A stretch of 64,000 nucleotides of DNA from Dastarcus helophoroides (Eukaryota; Arthropoda; Insecta; Coleoptera; Bothrideridae), in contig CM053327.1 in assembly GCA_028583605.1 (NCBI GenBank), positions 46,300,510-46,364,509 of the forward strand, written 5' to 3'. Positions within the stretch are counted from its first letter, which is position 1, and every line of letters starts with the position of its first letter. The notes under the pieces were generated by a model that was not told the origin of the DNA, searched no databases, and saw nothing but the letters and a program-made list of their open reading frames with translations. This document shows, in pieces, positions 54,365-64,000 of this stretch. The position numbers and the translations under genes were made by a program.

Positions 54365-54960
54365 TGATGCAACGGACTGGTCCTTGGTTATCTTCAAAAA
54401 TTGAAACACAGAACTTGTCCCCTAAAACCAAGAAAAATTAAAAAACACAACAAAGGTTGCTCTAACGCGTTTCGACAGCCAAGCTGTCATCTTCAGAGAG
54501 AAACTACTTTTTAATCTTTCTTGGTTTCATGGGACAAGTTCTGTATTTCTATTTTTGAAGATAACCAAGGACCAGTCCGTTCCATCAAAAGTTTCTCTTC
54601 TTTCAGTTTCTCTCTGAAGATGACAGCTTGGCTGTCGAAACGCGTTAGAGCAACCTTTGTTGTGTTTTTTAATTTTTCTTGGTTTCAGGGGACAAGTTCT
54701 GTGTTTCAATTTTTGAAATTTCTTATTAGTAAACAACATTTTTCAAAAAAAAATAGCATTTTCGGAATTATAAAACACAACAAACGTTGTTCTAACGGGT
54801 TTCGACAGCCAAGCTGTCATCTTCAGAGAGATACTGATACAGCAGTGATACAGTATCTCTCTGAAGATGACAGCTTGGCTGTTGAAACGCTTTAGAGCAA
54901 CGTTTGTTTTGTTTTTTAATCTTTCTTGATTTTAAGGGACAAGTTCTGTATTTCAATTTT
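54365..54960. mobile_element. Cluster of family B elements in alternating orientation
   Basis: Successive minus (54368-54505), plus (54505-54590), plus (54600-54720), minus (54775-54835) and plus (54855-54960) copies. Intact hammerhead-like motifs are at 54460-54500 (-) and 54610-54650 (+). The 54840 copies carry TGTTGAAACGCTTTAG and are damaged. Confidence 0.75.
54610..54650 (+). ncRNA. Hammerhead-like ribozyme motif (family B)
   Basis: Order: CTCT (stem I), CTGAAGA, one extra T, stem II GACAGC-TTG-GCTGTC (six perfect pairs), GAAA, palindromic mini stem III ACGCGT, H17 = T, then AGAG pairing with CTCT. Identical motifs lie at 60850-60890 (+) and 63391-63431 (+), and on the minus strand at 54460-54500, 60379-60419, 60700-60740 and 61178-61218. 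The extra base before stem II matches family C. Activity is untested. Confidence 0.6.
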
Positions 54961-55560
54961 TTTACAAAACGTTATTCGATAAAAGAGTATACCACCACCC
55001 ATAGGATCGCGATTGGTGTGTGTGTTACTTTCAGGATGTTTTTTCACGATAAAACTAAGTTTTAACTAGATTTATGCCCGTAAGATTGTCATTCATTTCA
55101 ATCATTTCGTTTTATAGACGTCAAACTGAACACGTGAAGGAAAGCACATTGTTTATTCAACAAAACACAATTTTGGTGCCAAAGTATTTTTAAAATGTAA
55201 ACTCGTCGCGGGTTCAAGGTTTTTCCTTCAATATTTTTCAGACTTAAACATTTACCAAATTATATAATTGTTATTTCTTTCTGGCATTGATATGTCAATT
55301 ACTTATAATTTTTTTTAAATTTAAAATATTAACTATTATGATAATAGTTAATAGTAGATAATAGTATTATCTACAAGTAATCATCTAGTGATATTTTTTT
55401 TTCAAATCGTTTACGTAAATTTTCGATGATGCAAAATAAGTCTAACAATATAAGAGAAAAAGGATTTTATTAATATTGATTTTACAAATAATATGTTTCT
55501 TTAAGTGAGATTTGGTTTTTTTTTTAATCTAGTCAATGCGTAGTAGTTTAAGTTAGTTAT
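54961..55560. other. Single-copy AT-rich sequence
   Basis: No repeat, coding or RNA feature that I can support. A TAATAGTTAATAGTAGATAA cluster lies at 55340-55370. Confidence 0.4.
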
Positions 55561-55731
55561 TAAAATACAAATCTTGTTCCCTCAATTTCTACGCGATTCG
55601 ATAGCCAAGCTATCATCTCCAGAGAGATATCAGTATCTCTCTGAAGATGATGATAGCTTGGCTTCAAGGGATAAGAATTTTGTCGTTGTTGTTGACGAAA
55701 TTTCCCAAAAATATTTTTCTTCACATTTTTA

Positions 55732-56052
55732 TGTGCAAGTAGAATGCAACCTAGACTACAAATTTATGCAGCCCTCCAGACGTGAATTTGTAGTCTAGGT
55801 TGCATTCTAATTGCATACGACATTGTTGGCGATGGCCATAGTTTCTCTATGGACCAATAGGTGGTAGGACTAAGAGTCACACGCTTGACGTCCGTGAATT
55901 CTTTAGTACTTACTTGTCCTTGTCGGAACATTTATTGGCATTCGAGGTGGATATACCAAACTGAGGATATCTAACAAGATCGAAAGCGGTATTTGGTTTC
56001 CAAACTTCGAATTTAATAAATGTTCAAAGCTGTTGGTCCGTGCATTAGAATC
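55732..56052 (+). mobile_element. Family A retrozyme-like insertion, degenerate hammerhead
   Basis: Flanked by the 10-bp direct repeat CACATTTTTA (55722-55731 and 56053-56062). It begins in minus orientation (TGCAAGTAGAATGCAACC), inverts near 55783, continues in plus orientation and ends CGTGCATTAGAATC. The hammerhead region at 55955-55997 is broken (CTGAGGATATC for CTGACGAGATC, GAAAGCGG for GAAACCGG), so it should not cleave. Confidence 0.8.
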
Positions 56053-56159
56053 CACATTTTTACTCATTTCCTTCACATTCCGATTCAATTCACAAAAAAT
56101 AAACGAATTTGGGAAAGTTAACATTTTAGGGAAAATCTAGTTGCAAGGAAAAACATTAA

Positions 56160-59100
56160 ACATCGCATTTTGAGATAAAATAATTTCGAAAATGACGCAA
56201 AATTTGAAATGCAATTTCTGGAAAGTCAAATTTTAAAAAGTTTTAAGAAATACTAATAATAATGGACGAAAAATGAAGTCGAAATTTCTAAAAAGACGAT
56301 TTCGAGAAAAAGACGATTTTGAGAAAAAGACGATTTTAAGAAAAAGACCATTTTGAGAAAAAGACGAATTTGAGACAAAGACGATTTTGAGAAAAAGACG
56401 ATTTTGAGAAAAAGACGATTTTGGGAAAAAGACGATTTTGGAAAAAAGACGATTTTAAGAAAAAGACGATTTTAAGAAAGACGACTTTAAGAAAAAGTCG
56501 AATTTTAGGAAAAAGAACTAATTTTAAGAAAATAGTAAACATTTGTAGAAAACGAATTTCGAAGGAAAAAGTTGAAGTAGCCAGCAATATTAAATACCGA
56601 ATTTTGAAAAAAGAAATATTTTGAAGCAATCAGTTCAATGTTAAATTTTAGGGAAAAGCTAGTTGCAAGGAAAAACATAAAACATCGCATTTTGATATAA
56701 AATAATTTCGAAAATGACGCAAAATTTGAAATGCAATTTCCGGAAAGTCAAATTTTAAAAAGTTTTAAGAAATACTAATAAAAATGGAGGAAAAATGAAG
56801 TCGAAATTTCTAAAAAGTCGATTTTGAGAAAAGGACGATTTTGAGAAAAAGACGATTTTGAGAAAAAGACGATTTTGAGAAAAGGGCGATTTTGAGAAAG
56901 AGACGATTTTGAGAAAAAGACGATTTTGAGAAAAAGACGATTTTGAGAAAAAGACGATTTTGGGAAAAAGACGATTTTAAGAAAAAGACGATTTTAAGAA
57001 GAAGTCGAATTTTAGGAAAAAGAACTAATTTTAAGAAAATAGTAAACATTTGTAGAAAACGAATTTCGAAGGAAAAAGTCGAAATAGCCAGCAATATTAA
57101 ATATTGAATTTTGAAAAAAGAAATATTTTGAAGCAATCAGTTCAATGTTAAATTTTAGATAAAAGCTACTTGCAAGGAAAAACATAAAACATCGCATTTT
57201 GAGATAAAATAATTTCGAAAATGACGCAAAATTTGAAATGCAATTTCCGGAAAGTCAAATTTTAAAAAGTTTTAAGAAATACTAATAATAATGGACGAAA
57301 AATGAAGTCGAAATTTCTAAAAAGACGATTTCGAGAAAAAGACGATTTTGAGAAAAAGACGATTTTAAGAAAAAGACGATTTTAAGAAAAGGATGATTTT
57401 AAGAAAAAGTCGAATTTTAGGAAAAAGAACTAATTTTAAGAAAATAGTAAACATTTATAGAAAAAGACGAATTTCGAAGGAAAAAGTCGAAATAGCGAGC
57501 AATATTAAATATCAAATTTTGAAAAAAGAAATATTTTGAAGCAATCAGTTCAATGTTAAATTTTAGGGAAAAGCTAGTTGCAAGGAAAAACATAAAACAT
57601 CGCATTTTGAGATAAAATAATTTCGAAAATGACGCAAAATTTGAAATGCAATTTCCGGTAAGTCAAATTTTAAAAAGTTTTAAGAAATACTAATAAAAAT
57701 GGACGAAAAATGAAGTCGAAATTTCTAAAAAGACGATTTTGAGAAAAGGATGATTTTGAGAAAAGGACGATTTTGAGAAAAAGACGATTTTGAGAAAAAG
57801 ACGATTTTGAGAAAAAGACGATTTTGAGAAAAAGACGATTTTGGGAAAAAGACGATTTTAAGAAAAAGACGATTTTAAGAAAAAGACGATTCTAAGAAAA
57901 AGTCGAATTTTAGGAAAAAGAACTAATTTTAAGAAAATAGTAAACATTTGTAGAAAAAGACGAATTTCGAAGGAAAAAGTCGAAATAGCCAGCAATATTA
58001 AATATCGAATTTTGAAAAAAGAAATATTTTGAAGCAATCAGTTCAATGTTAAATTTTAGGTAAAAGCTAGTTGCAAGGAAAAACATAAAACATCGCATTT
58101 TGAGATAAAATAATTTCGAAAATAACGCAAAATTTGAAATGCAATTTCCGGAAAGTCCAATTTTAAAAAGTTTTAAGAAATACTAATAAAAATGGACGAA
58201 AAATGATGCCGAAATTTCTAAATAGACGATTTTGAGAAAAGGACGATTTTGAGAATAAAGCGATTTTGAGAAAAAGACCATTTTGAGAAAAAGATGATTT
58301 TGAGAAAAAGACGATTTTGAGAAAAAGACGATTTTGGGAAAAAGACGATTTTGAGAAAAAGACGGTTTTAGGAAAAAGTCGAATTTTAGGAAAAAGAACT
58401 AATTTTAAGAAAGTAGTAAACATTTGTAGAAAAAGACGAATTTCGAAGGAAAAAGTCGAAATAGCCAGCAATATTAAATATCGAATTTTGAAAAAAGAAA
58501 TATTTTGAAACAATCAGTTCAATGTTAAATTTTAGGGAAAAGCTAGTTGCAAGGAAAAACATAAAACATCGCATTTTGAGATAAAATAATTTCGAAAATG
58601 ACGCAAAATTTGAAATGCAATTTTCGGTAAGTCAAATTTTAAAAAGTCTTAAGAAATATTAATAAAGATGGAGGAAAAATGAAGTCGAAATTTCTAAAAA
58701 GACCATTTTGAGAAAAAGACGCTTTTGAGACAAAAACGATTTTGAGAAAAAGACGATTTTGAGAAAAAGACGATTTTGGGAAAAAGACGATTTTAAGAAA
58801 AAGACGATTTTAAGAAAAAATCGAATTTCAGGAAAAAGAACTAATTTTAAGAAAATAGTAATCATTTGTAGAAAAAGACGAATTTCGAAGGAAAAAGTGG
58901 AAATAGCCAACAATATTAAATATCGAATTTTGAAAAAAGAAATATTTTGTAACAATCAGTTCAATGTTAAATTTTAGGGAAAAGCTAGTTGCAAGGAAAA
59001 ACATAAAACATCGCATTTTGAGATGAAATAATTTCGAAAATGACGCAAAATTTGAAATGCAATTTCCGGAAAGTCAAACTTTAAAAAGTTTTAAGAAATA

Positions 59101-59440
59101 TTAATAAAAATGGAGGAGAAATGAAGACGAAATTTCTAAAAAGACGATTTTGAGAAAAGGACGATTTTGAGAAAGAGACGATTTTGAGAAAAAGACGATT
59201 TTGAGAAAAAGGAGATTTTGAGAAAAAGACCATTTTGAAAAACAGACGATTTTGAGAAAAAGACGATTTTAAGAAAAAGTCGATTTTCAGGAAAAAGAAC
59301 TAATTTTAAGAAAATAGTAAAATTTTGAAGAAAAAGACGAATTTTGAAGGAAAAAGTCGAAATAAACGAAAATATTAAATATCAAATTTTAAAAAAAGGA
59401 ATATTTTGAAACAATCAGTCGACATTTTTGGAACATCAGT
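56160..59440. repeat. Higher-order satellite, about 440-510-bp units with nested 17-bp repeat
   Basis: At least six units. A constant part (AAAACATAAAACATCGCATT, GAAATGCAATTTCCGGAAAG, AAATTTCTAAAAAGACG) recurs with starts spaced 507, 408, 493, 476 and 442 bp. A variable block of the 17-bp word GAGAAAAAGACGATTTT accounts for the length differences. Open frames (Lys/Arg-rich one way, Phe/Ser-rich the other) are artefacts. Confidence 0.9.
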
Positions 59441-59759
59441 TACTAAAAGTCGAAATTACCAAAAAAAGACTAGTGTTGAGAAAAATCGAAAAAAAAGCCA
59501 TAATTTCGAGAAAATTGTCGAAATTTCAGGAACAAAATCGAAATTTTCCTGAAAAAATTAAATTTTACGAAGAAAAGTAAAATTTTTGCGAATAAAGTCA
59601 AAGTTGTTAAGGTAACCTCTGTTGTGTTTTTTAATCTTTCTTGGTTTCAAGGGACAATGTCTGTATTTTAATTTTTGAAGATAGTCCGTTCCACTAAAAG
59701 TTAGTTATTGTTATTTCAGTTCTCGAATGATTTTCAATTTGAAAAATAACGAGCTCCCA

Positions 59760-60055
59760 TCGTCCTACACATAAATCTGTGTTTGAAATGAGTCTATGTG
59801 CCTAAAATTCTATGACAACGGCGAAGCCACGCCCATAACATCTTCTATCGCGTCCTTAGCAACCAAGGGCACACGTCGTTTCCGCGCAAACATCGCTCAT
59901 AATCCTAATGATCCTATCGTGCGCAACTAATCTGCCCGAGCGCGTGATCCATCCCAAGCAAATGACTCCACGATAGTGACGTAGCCGCTTCGACGGGTAA
60001 TTCCCCAAACTATTAATATAGAATATTAACGAATTGATTCGGTTCCTCGTTCCAC
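59760..60055. promoter_or_regulatory. GC/CpG-richer island, candidate regulatory region
   Basis: An abrupt roughly 300-bp stretch with clearly higher GC and many CpGs between AT-rich satellites. Visible words: TGACGTAG (CRE-like), GGGCGTGGC on the minus strand (KLF/Sp-like), and CCTTAGCAACCAAGG (an imperfect palindrome resembling an RFX X-box half-site). No ORF. It could be a promoter or 5' exon of the upstream-incomplete minus-strand SLC45 gene, or a remnant of another element. Confidence 0.35.
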
Positions 60056-60065
60056 CTAGCTGAAG

Positions 60066-61620
60066 AGGTGGCTGTTGAAACGCTTTAGAGCAACGTTTGT
60101 TTTGTTTTTTAATCTTTCTTGGTTTCAGGGGACAAGTTCTGTATTTCTAAATTTATCCTTGAAATTCTCAAATTCGAATTTAAAATTCAAATGTCGATAT
60201 GAAAAAAGATCGAAGTTTAAAAATTAAACTCAAAATTTCAAGCGAAAGCAGATTATATTTCTAAAAAAGTTGAAATTTCTTTTGATGCAACGGACTGGTC
60301 CTTGGTTATCTTCAAAAATTGAAAACACAGAACTTGTCCCCTGAAACCAAGAAAAATTAAAAAACACAACAAAGGTTGCTCTAACGCGTTTCGACAGCCA
60401 AGCTGTCATCTTCAGAGAGAAACTACTTTTTAATCTTTCTTGATTTTAAGGGACAAGTTCTGTATTTCTAAATTTATCCTTGAAATTCTCAAATTCGAAT
60501 TTAAAATTCAAATGTCGATATGAAAAAAGATCGAAGTTTAAAAATTAAACTCAAAATTTCAAGCGAAAGCAGATTATATTTCTAAAAAAGTTGAAATTTC
60601 TTTTGATGCAACGGACTGGTCCTTGGTTATCTTCAAAAATTGAAAACACAGAACTTGTCCCCTGAAACCAAGAAAAATTAAAAAACACAACAAAGGTTGC
60701 TCTAACGCGTTTCGACAGCCAAGCTGTCATCTTCAGAGAGAAACTACTTTTTAATCTTTCTTGGTTTCAGGGGACAAGTTCTGTATTTCTATTTTTGAAG
60801 ATAACCAAGGACCAGTCCGTTCCATCAAAAGTTTCTCTTCTTTCAGTTTCTCTCTGAAGATGACAGCTTGGCTGTCGAAACGCGTTAGAGCAACCTTTGT
60901 TGTGTTTTTTAATCTTTCTTGGTTTCAGGGGACAAGTTCTGTATTTCTAAATTTATCCTTGAAATTCTCAAATTCGAATTTAAAATTCAAATGTCGATAT
61001 GAAAAAAGATCGAAGTTTAAAAATTAAACTCAAAATTTCAAGCGAAAGCAGATTATATTTCTAAAAAAGTTGAAATTTCTTTTGATGCAACGGACTGGTC
61101 CTTGGTTATCTTCAAAAATAGAAATACAGAACTTGTCCCGCGAAATCAAGAAAGATTTAAAAACACAACAAAGGTTGCTCTAACGCGTTTCGACAGCCAA
61201 GCTGTCATCTTCAGAGAGATACTGATACAGCAGTGATACAGTATCTCTCTGAAGATGACAGCTTGGCTGTTGAAACGCTTTAGAGCAACGTTTGTTTTGT
61301 TTTTTAATCTTTCTTGGTTTCAGGGGACAAGTTCTGTATTTCTAAATTTATCCTTGAAATTCTCAAATTCGAATTTAAAATTCAAATGTCGATATGAAAA
61401 AAGATCGAAGTTTAAAAATTAAACTCAAAATTTCAAGCGAAAGCAGATTATATTTCTAAAAAAGTTGAAATTTCTTTTGATGCAACGGACTGGTCCTTGG
61501 TTATCTTCAAAAATTGAAATACAGAACTTGTCCCGCGAAATCAAGAAAGATTTAAAAACACAACAAAGGTTGCTCTAACGCGTTTCGATGGCCAAGCTAT
61601 CATCTTCAGAGAGATACTCT
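60066..61620. repeat. Tandem composite of family B elements and a 150-bp linker
   Basis: A linker starting AAATTTATCCTTGAAATTCT and ending TTTTGATGCAACGGACTGG recurs at about 60149, 60470, 60949 and 61344, and once at 54229. It alternates with family B inverted pairs. Spacings are about 321, 479 and 395 bp. Linker copies are nearly identical, so the block was amplified recently together with its family B insertions. Confidence 0.85.
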
Positions 61621-62279
61621 CTGCAATTTGTATTTCAATCTGTAAAGCTATAGAATTTAACATTCAGGACACATTTCTTACTGGGCATTGAAAGTGTTTA
61701 CAACGACCGTATAATGTGTCCAAGAAAGCCCGAAACCGGTCCTCGGTTGTATTGTAAATATTTTCAACTGTAATACGTTTAACGGTTGAAATACATCTTA
61801 TGTTACATAAAGTAGTTTATTTATTTGATTACTGGAATTGTGTCCACTTAGTGGTCCTAATGCACAGACCAATAGGCTTGAACCATTTATTAGTTTCGAA
61901 TTGGAAATCAAAGACAGGTTTCGATCTTGTTAGATCGAAATCGGTCTTTGGTTTCCACCAATTTCGAATCTAATAAATGTTCAAACCTATTGGTCTGTGC
62001 ATTAGAATCCTTGTCTTTTGGGAACTTTCCTATAGAGCAACCGCTTCGCTAGGTGGCAGTGTTGAACTTTTGGTAGTTCAGCTACCTATGATTCACTAGA
62101 CACGCTTAGAGGGTTGCATGAATTTGTAGTCTAGGTTGCATTCTACTTGCATACGACATTGTTGGCGATGGCCATAGTTTCTCTAAGGACCAATAGGTGG
62201 TAGTACTAAGAGTCATACGTTTGACGTCTGTGAATTTTTTAGTATTTACTGAACATTTGTTAGCATTCGAGTTGGATAT

Positions 62280-62322
62280 ACCAAATTGACGAGATCTAAC
62301 AAGATCGAAACCGGTATTTGAT
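62280..62322 (+). ncRNA. Hammerhead (family A), C3 mutated
   Basis: Same layout, but the core reads TTGACGA instead of CTGACGA, replacing the essential C3. The second stem I strand is TTTGAT instead of TTTGGT. Expected to be inactive. Confidence 0.7.
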
Positions 62323-62649
62323 TTCCAAACTTCGAATCTAATGTTCAAACCTATTGGTCAATGCATTAGAATCCTTGTCTTCTGGGAACTTTCCTAGAGA
62401 GCAACCGCTCCGCTAAGTGGCAGTGTTTCAACTGTTGGTAGTTCAGCTACCTATGATTCACTAGACACGCTTAGAGGGCTGCATGAATTTGTAGTCTAGG
62501 TTGCATTCCACTTGCATACGACATTGTTGGCGATGGCCATAGTTTCTCTATGGACCAATAGGTGGTAGTACTTAGAGTCACACGCTTGACGTCTGTGAAT
62601 TTTTTAGTACTTACTTGTCGAAACATTTGTTAGCATTCGACTTGGATAT

Positions 62650-62692
62650 ACCAAACTGACGAGATCTAACAAGATCGAAACCGGTATTTGAT
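62650..62692 (+). ncRNA. Type I hammerhead ribozyme (family A)
   Basis: ACCAAA, CTGACGA, stem II GATCT/AGATC with AACA loop, GAAACCGGTA, TTTGAT. The core is intact; one stem I pair is lost (G to A in TTTGGT). Predicted cleavage after 62686. Confidence 0.8.
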
Positions 62693-62898
62693 TTCCAAAC
62701 TTCGAATCTAATGTTCAAACCTATTGGTCAATGCATTAGAATCCTTGTCTTCTGGGAACTTTCCTAGAAAATAACCGCTTTGCTAAGTGGCAGTGTTTCA
62801 ACTGTTGGTAGTTCAGCTACCTATGATTCACTACACGCCTGGGAGGGCTGCATGAATTTGCAGTCTAGATTATATTCTACTTGCGTTCTATTTAGTGG

Positions 62899-63360
62899 GC
62901 CAAAATTGCAAAGTTATTGCAGTTACATTTGAACGTTTTTCGTTCTGATATTTGATATAGACGAGTTGTGTATTTCCCTCGTATAACACCCTTGCAATGT
63001 CAAATTACAAGACGAACTATTTGGAAAGTTTCGGGCAAACATAACCACCACCTTTGTAAGTAGCAGGAGTTTGTTTCAAGGAGAATGGCTTTAATTGTAA
63101 TTAACTTATATTGTTTGTTACTGTTATAAACCTCATTGACCAATTTGTTGTTTAATGCACATGCCAAAAGTTCATAATTTAACCAAACAGTTAACCCACA
63201 AATTGGATTGTTGTGGTGTGTGTGTCACTGTGCCATTTACGAGGATATGCATTATGCAATTTTGAAAACTCTACAATACACACAATATACATTTCTATAC
63301 AACATAACAACGAATTAGTAAAATGATATTAGTTTAAAACATATCCACTGAAGAATTCTG
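62899..63360. other. Single-copy sequence, no gene recognised
   Basis: Little repetition; TGTGTGTGT-like and CACACAATATACA words appear near 63215 and 63280. Nothing supportable as coding or RNA. Confidence 0.4.
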
Positions 63361-63370
63361 ACCCAAAAAT

Positions 63371-63527
63371 TGAAACACGAGAAACTGTTTCTCTCTGAAG
63401 ATGACAGCTTGGCTGTCGAAACGCGTTAGAGCAACCTTTGTTGTGTTTTTTAATTTTTCTTGGTTTCAGGGGACAAGTTCTGTGTTTCAATTTTTGAAGA
63501 TAACCAAGGACCAGTCCGTTCCATCAA
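63371..63527 (+). mobile_element. Family B element, nearly complete, intact hammerhead-like motif
   Basis: It starts with a short inverted piece (AAAATTGAAACAC), then turns forward into the hairpin (63391-63431) and runs to the family end AGTCCGTTCCATCAAA. The flanks TTCTGACCCA (about 63356) and TTCTGACTCA (about 63529) match at 9 of 10 positions, a likely target-site duplication. Confidence 0.8.
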
Positions 63528-63659
63528 ACTTCTGACTCAAGGGATAAACTATCAACGCAATTTTATTAAGCAACTCTTTTTATTACTTATAGTGCTGAAC
63601 TGCAGTAGTTAGTAAGTCACGCCAAGATGAGGATAAAAAACTCCTGGTCATAACATTTT

Positions 63660-64000
63660 TAACGTATCAAATAAATCGATTTTTTTTAATTACGCCATTA
63701 TCCAAAATTTCCATTTTTTTAATTTCCTCTTCTTCAAAAAGAAATTCTTTAAAAAAGTTCGAATTTTAACAATAAATCGAAATTCTAAAATATCGACTTT
63801 ATTTCAAAATTTCGATTCCTTGTCAAAATACGAACTTTTTTAAAGAATTTTTTTCAAAATTTCGACCTTTTCAGAATTGTTACTTTATTTGAAAATTTCT
63901 ATTTTTTAATTTCTATTTTTCGATGTCCGCATTTTTTCGAAGTATGGATTTTTTCGAAAATTCATGTGAAAACCTCGTTTTCAGCAAACTGTCTGTCAAA
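63660..64000. other. AT-rich degenerate TTTCGA sequence at window end
   Basis: AAATTTCGATT/TTTTTC words without clear periodicity, the same vocabulary as at 11-12, 15-16, 28-29 and 53 kb. No gene seen. Confidence 0.5.

Larger units (their letters stand above)
61855..62891. mobile_element. Family A retrozyme-like tandem array
   Basis: About 2.6 units. The left end (CTAATGCACAGACC) is in minus orientation and switches near 61925 at a GATCTTGTTAGATC palindrome. The rest runs in plus orientation through hammerheads near 62280 and 62650 (370-bp spacing) and ends ATTCTACTTGCG. A weak 7-bp direct repeat TTAGTGG flanks it (61848-61854 and 62892-62898). Read from the other strand, its termini match those of the other family A insertions. 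Confidence 0.8.

Noticed and set aside
56336..59016. Repeated Phe/Ser-rich hydrophobic ORFs looking like membrane proteins
   Set aside because: They are by-products of the AT-rich satellite with 17-bp repeats, with the same content in every unit and frame.
59931..59960. tRNA- or SINE-derived box A/B promoter in the GC-rich island
   Set aside because: I could not find properly spaced A and B boxes or a cloverleaf; no tRNA gene is supportable anywhere in the window.

Overview
This is a eukaryotic, almost certainly insect, genomic window. It is AT-rich and repeat-dense, with three intron-containing conserved animal genes and interstitial arrays of TTAGG, the canonical arthropod telomere repeat. 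The order cannot be fixed from sequence alone; a beetle is plausible but unproven.

Genes. (1) 850-10203 (+): complete TTC21B/IFT139 orthologue, the intraflagellar-transport-A TPR protein; six coding exons give 1,321 codons, close to the vertebrate length. (2) 13808-12512 (-): complete NCBP2/CBP20, the small nuclear cap-binding subunit; four coding exons, 158 aa. (3) 50975-18836 (-): the C-terminal part of an SLC45-family sugar transporter; five recognisable exons are spread over 32 kb because the introns are swollen by satellites and mobile elements. Its N-terminal exons were not found and are probably beyond the window.

Mobile elements. Two copies of a Tc1/mariner-type DD41D transposon with unusually long (about 423 bp) inverted repeats: a broken one inside a TTC21B intron and one with an intact 356-aa transposase at 36983-38053. 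A decayed Penelope-like retroelement (RT plus GIY-YIG) lies at 45.6-47.8 kb. LINE reverse-transcriptase scraps lie at 35.8, 39.7-40.8 and 48.1-48.6 kb. Two hAT-like non-autonomous elements have exact 8-bp target duplications, and there is a piggyBac-like TTAA element, a pogo-like end and a foldback element.

Satellites. The 19.1-25.3 kb block has a nested 20-bp repeat and an internal duplication offset by 3,057 bp. There are TTAGG arrays (29.9-31.1 kb), about 170 copies of a 16-bp unit inside a TIR element (31.9-34.6 kb), and further 96-, 182-, 255- and about 400-500-bp tandem repeats.

Most interesting signal. Three repeat families carry hammerhead-ribozyme architecture. Family A (about 365-bp units at 15.0, 49.2, 51.8-52.6, 55.7 and 61.9-62.9 kb) has a textbook type-I core with minimal stem III and very long stem I. 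Family B (about 140 bp, scattered) and family C (short units related to the Penelope-like element) have the same layout with one extra nucleotide before stem II. Copies of all three are bounded by 9-13-bp target-site duplications and usually contain an internal head-to-head inversion. The simplest reading is a set of retrozyme-like, non-coding, self-cleaving RNA elements mobilised in trans, perhaps by a Penelope-like RT; mobilisation is inference.
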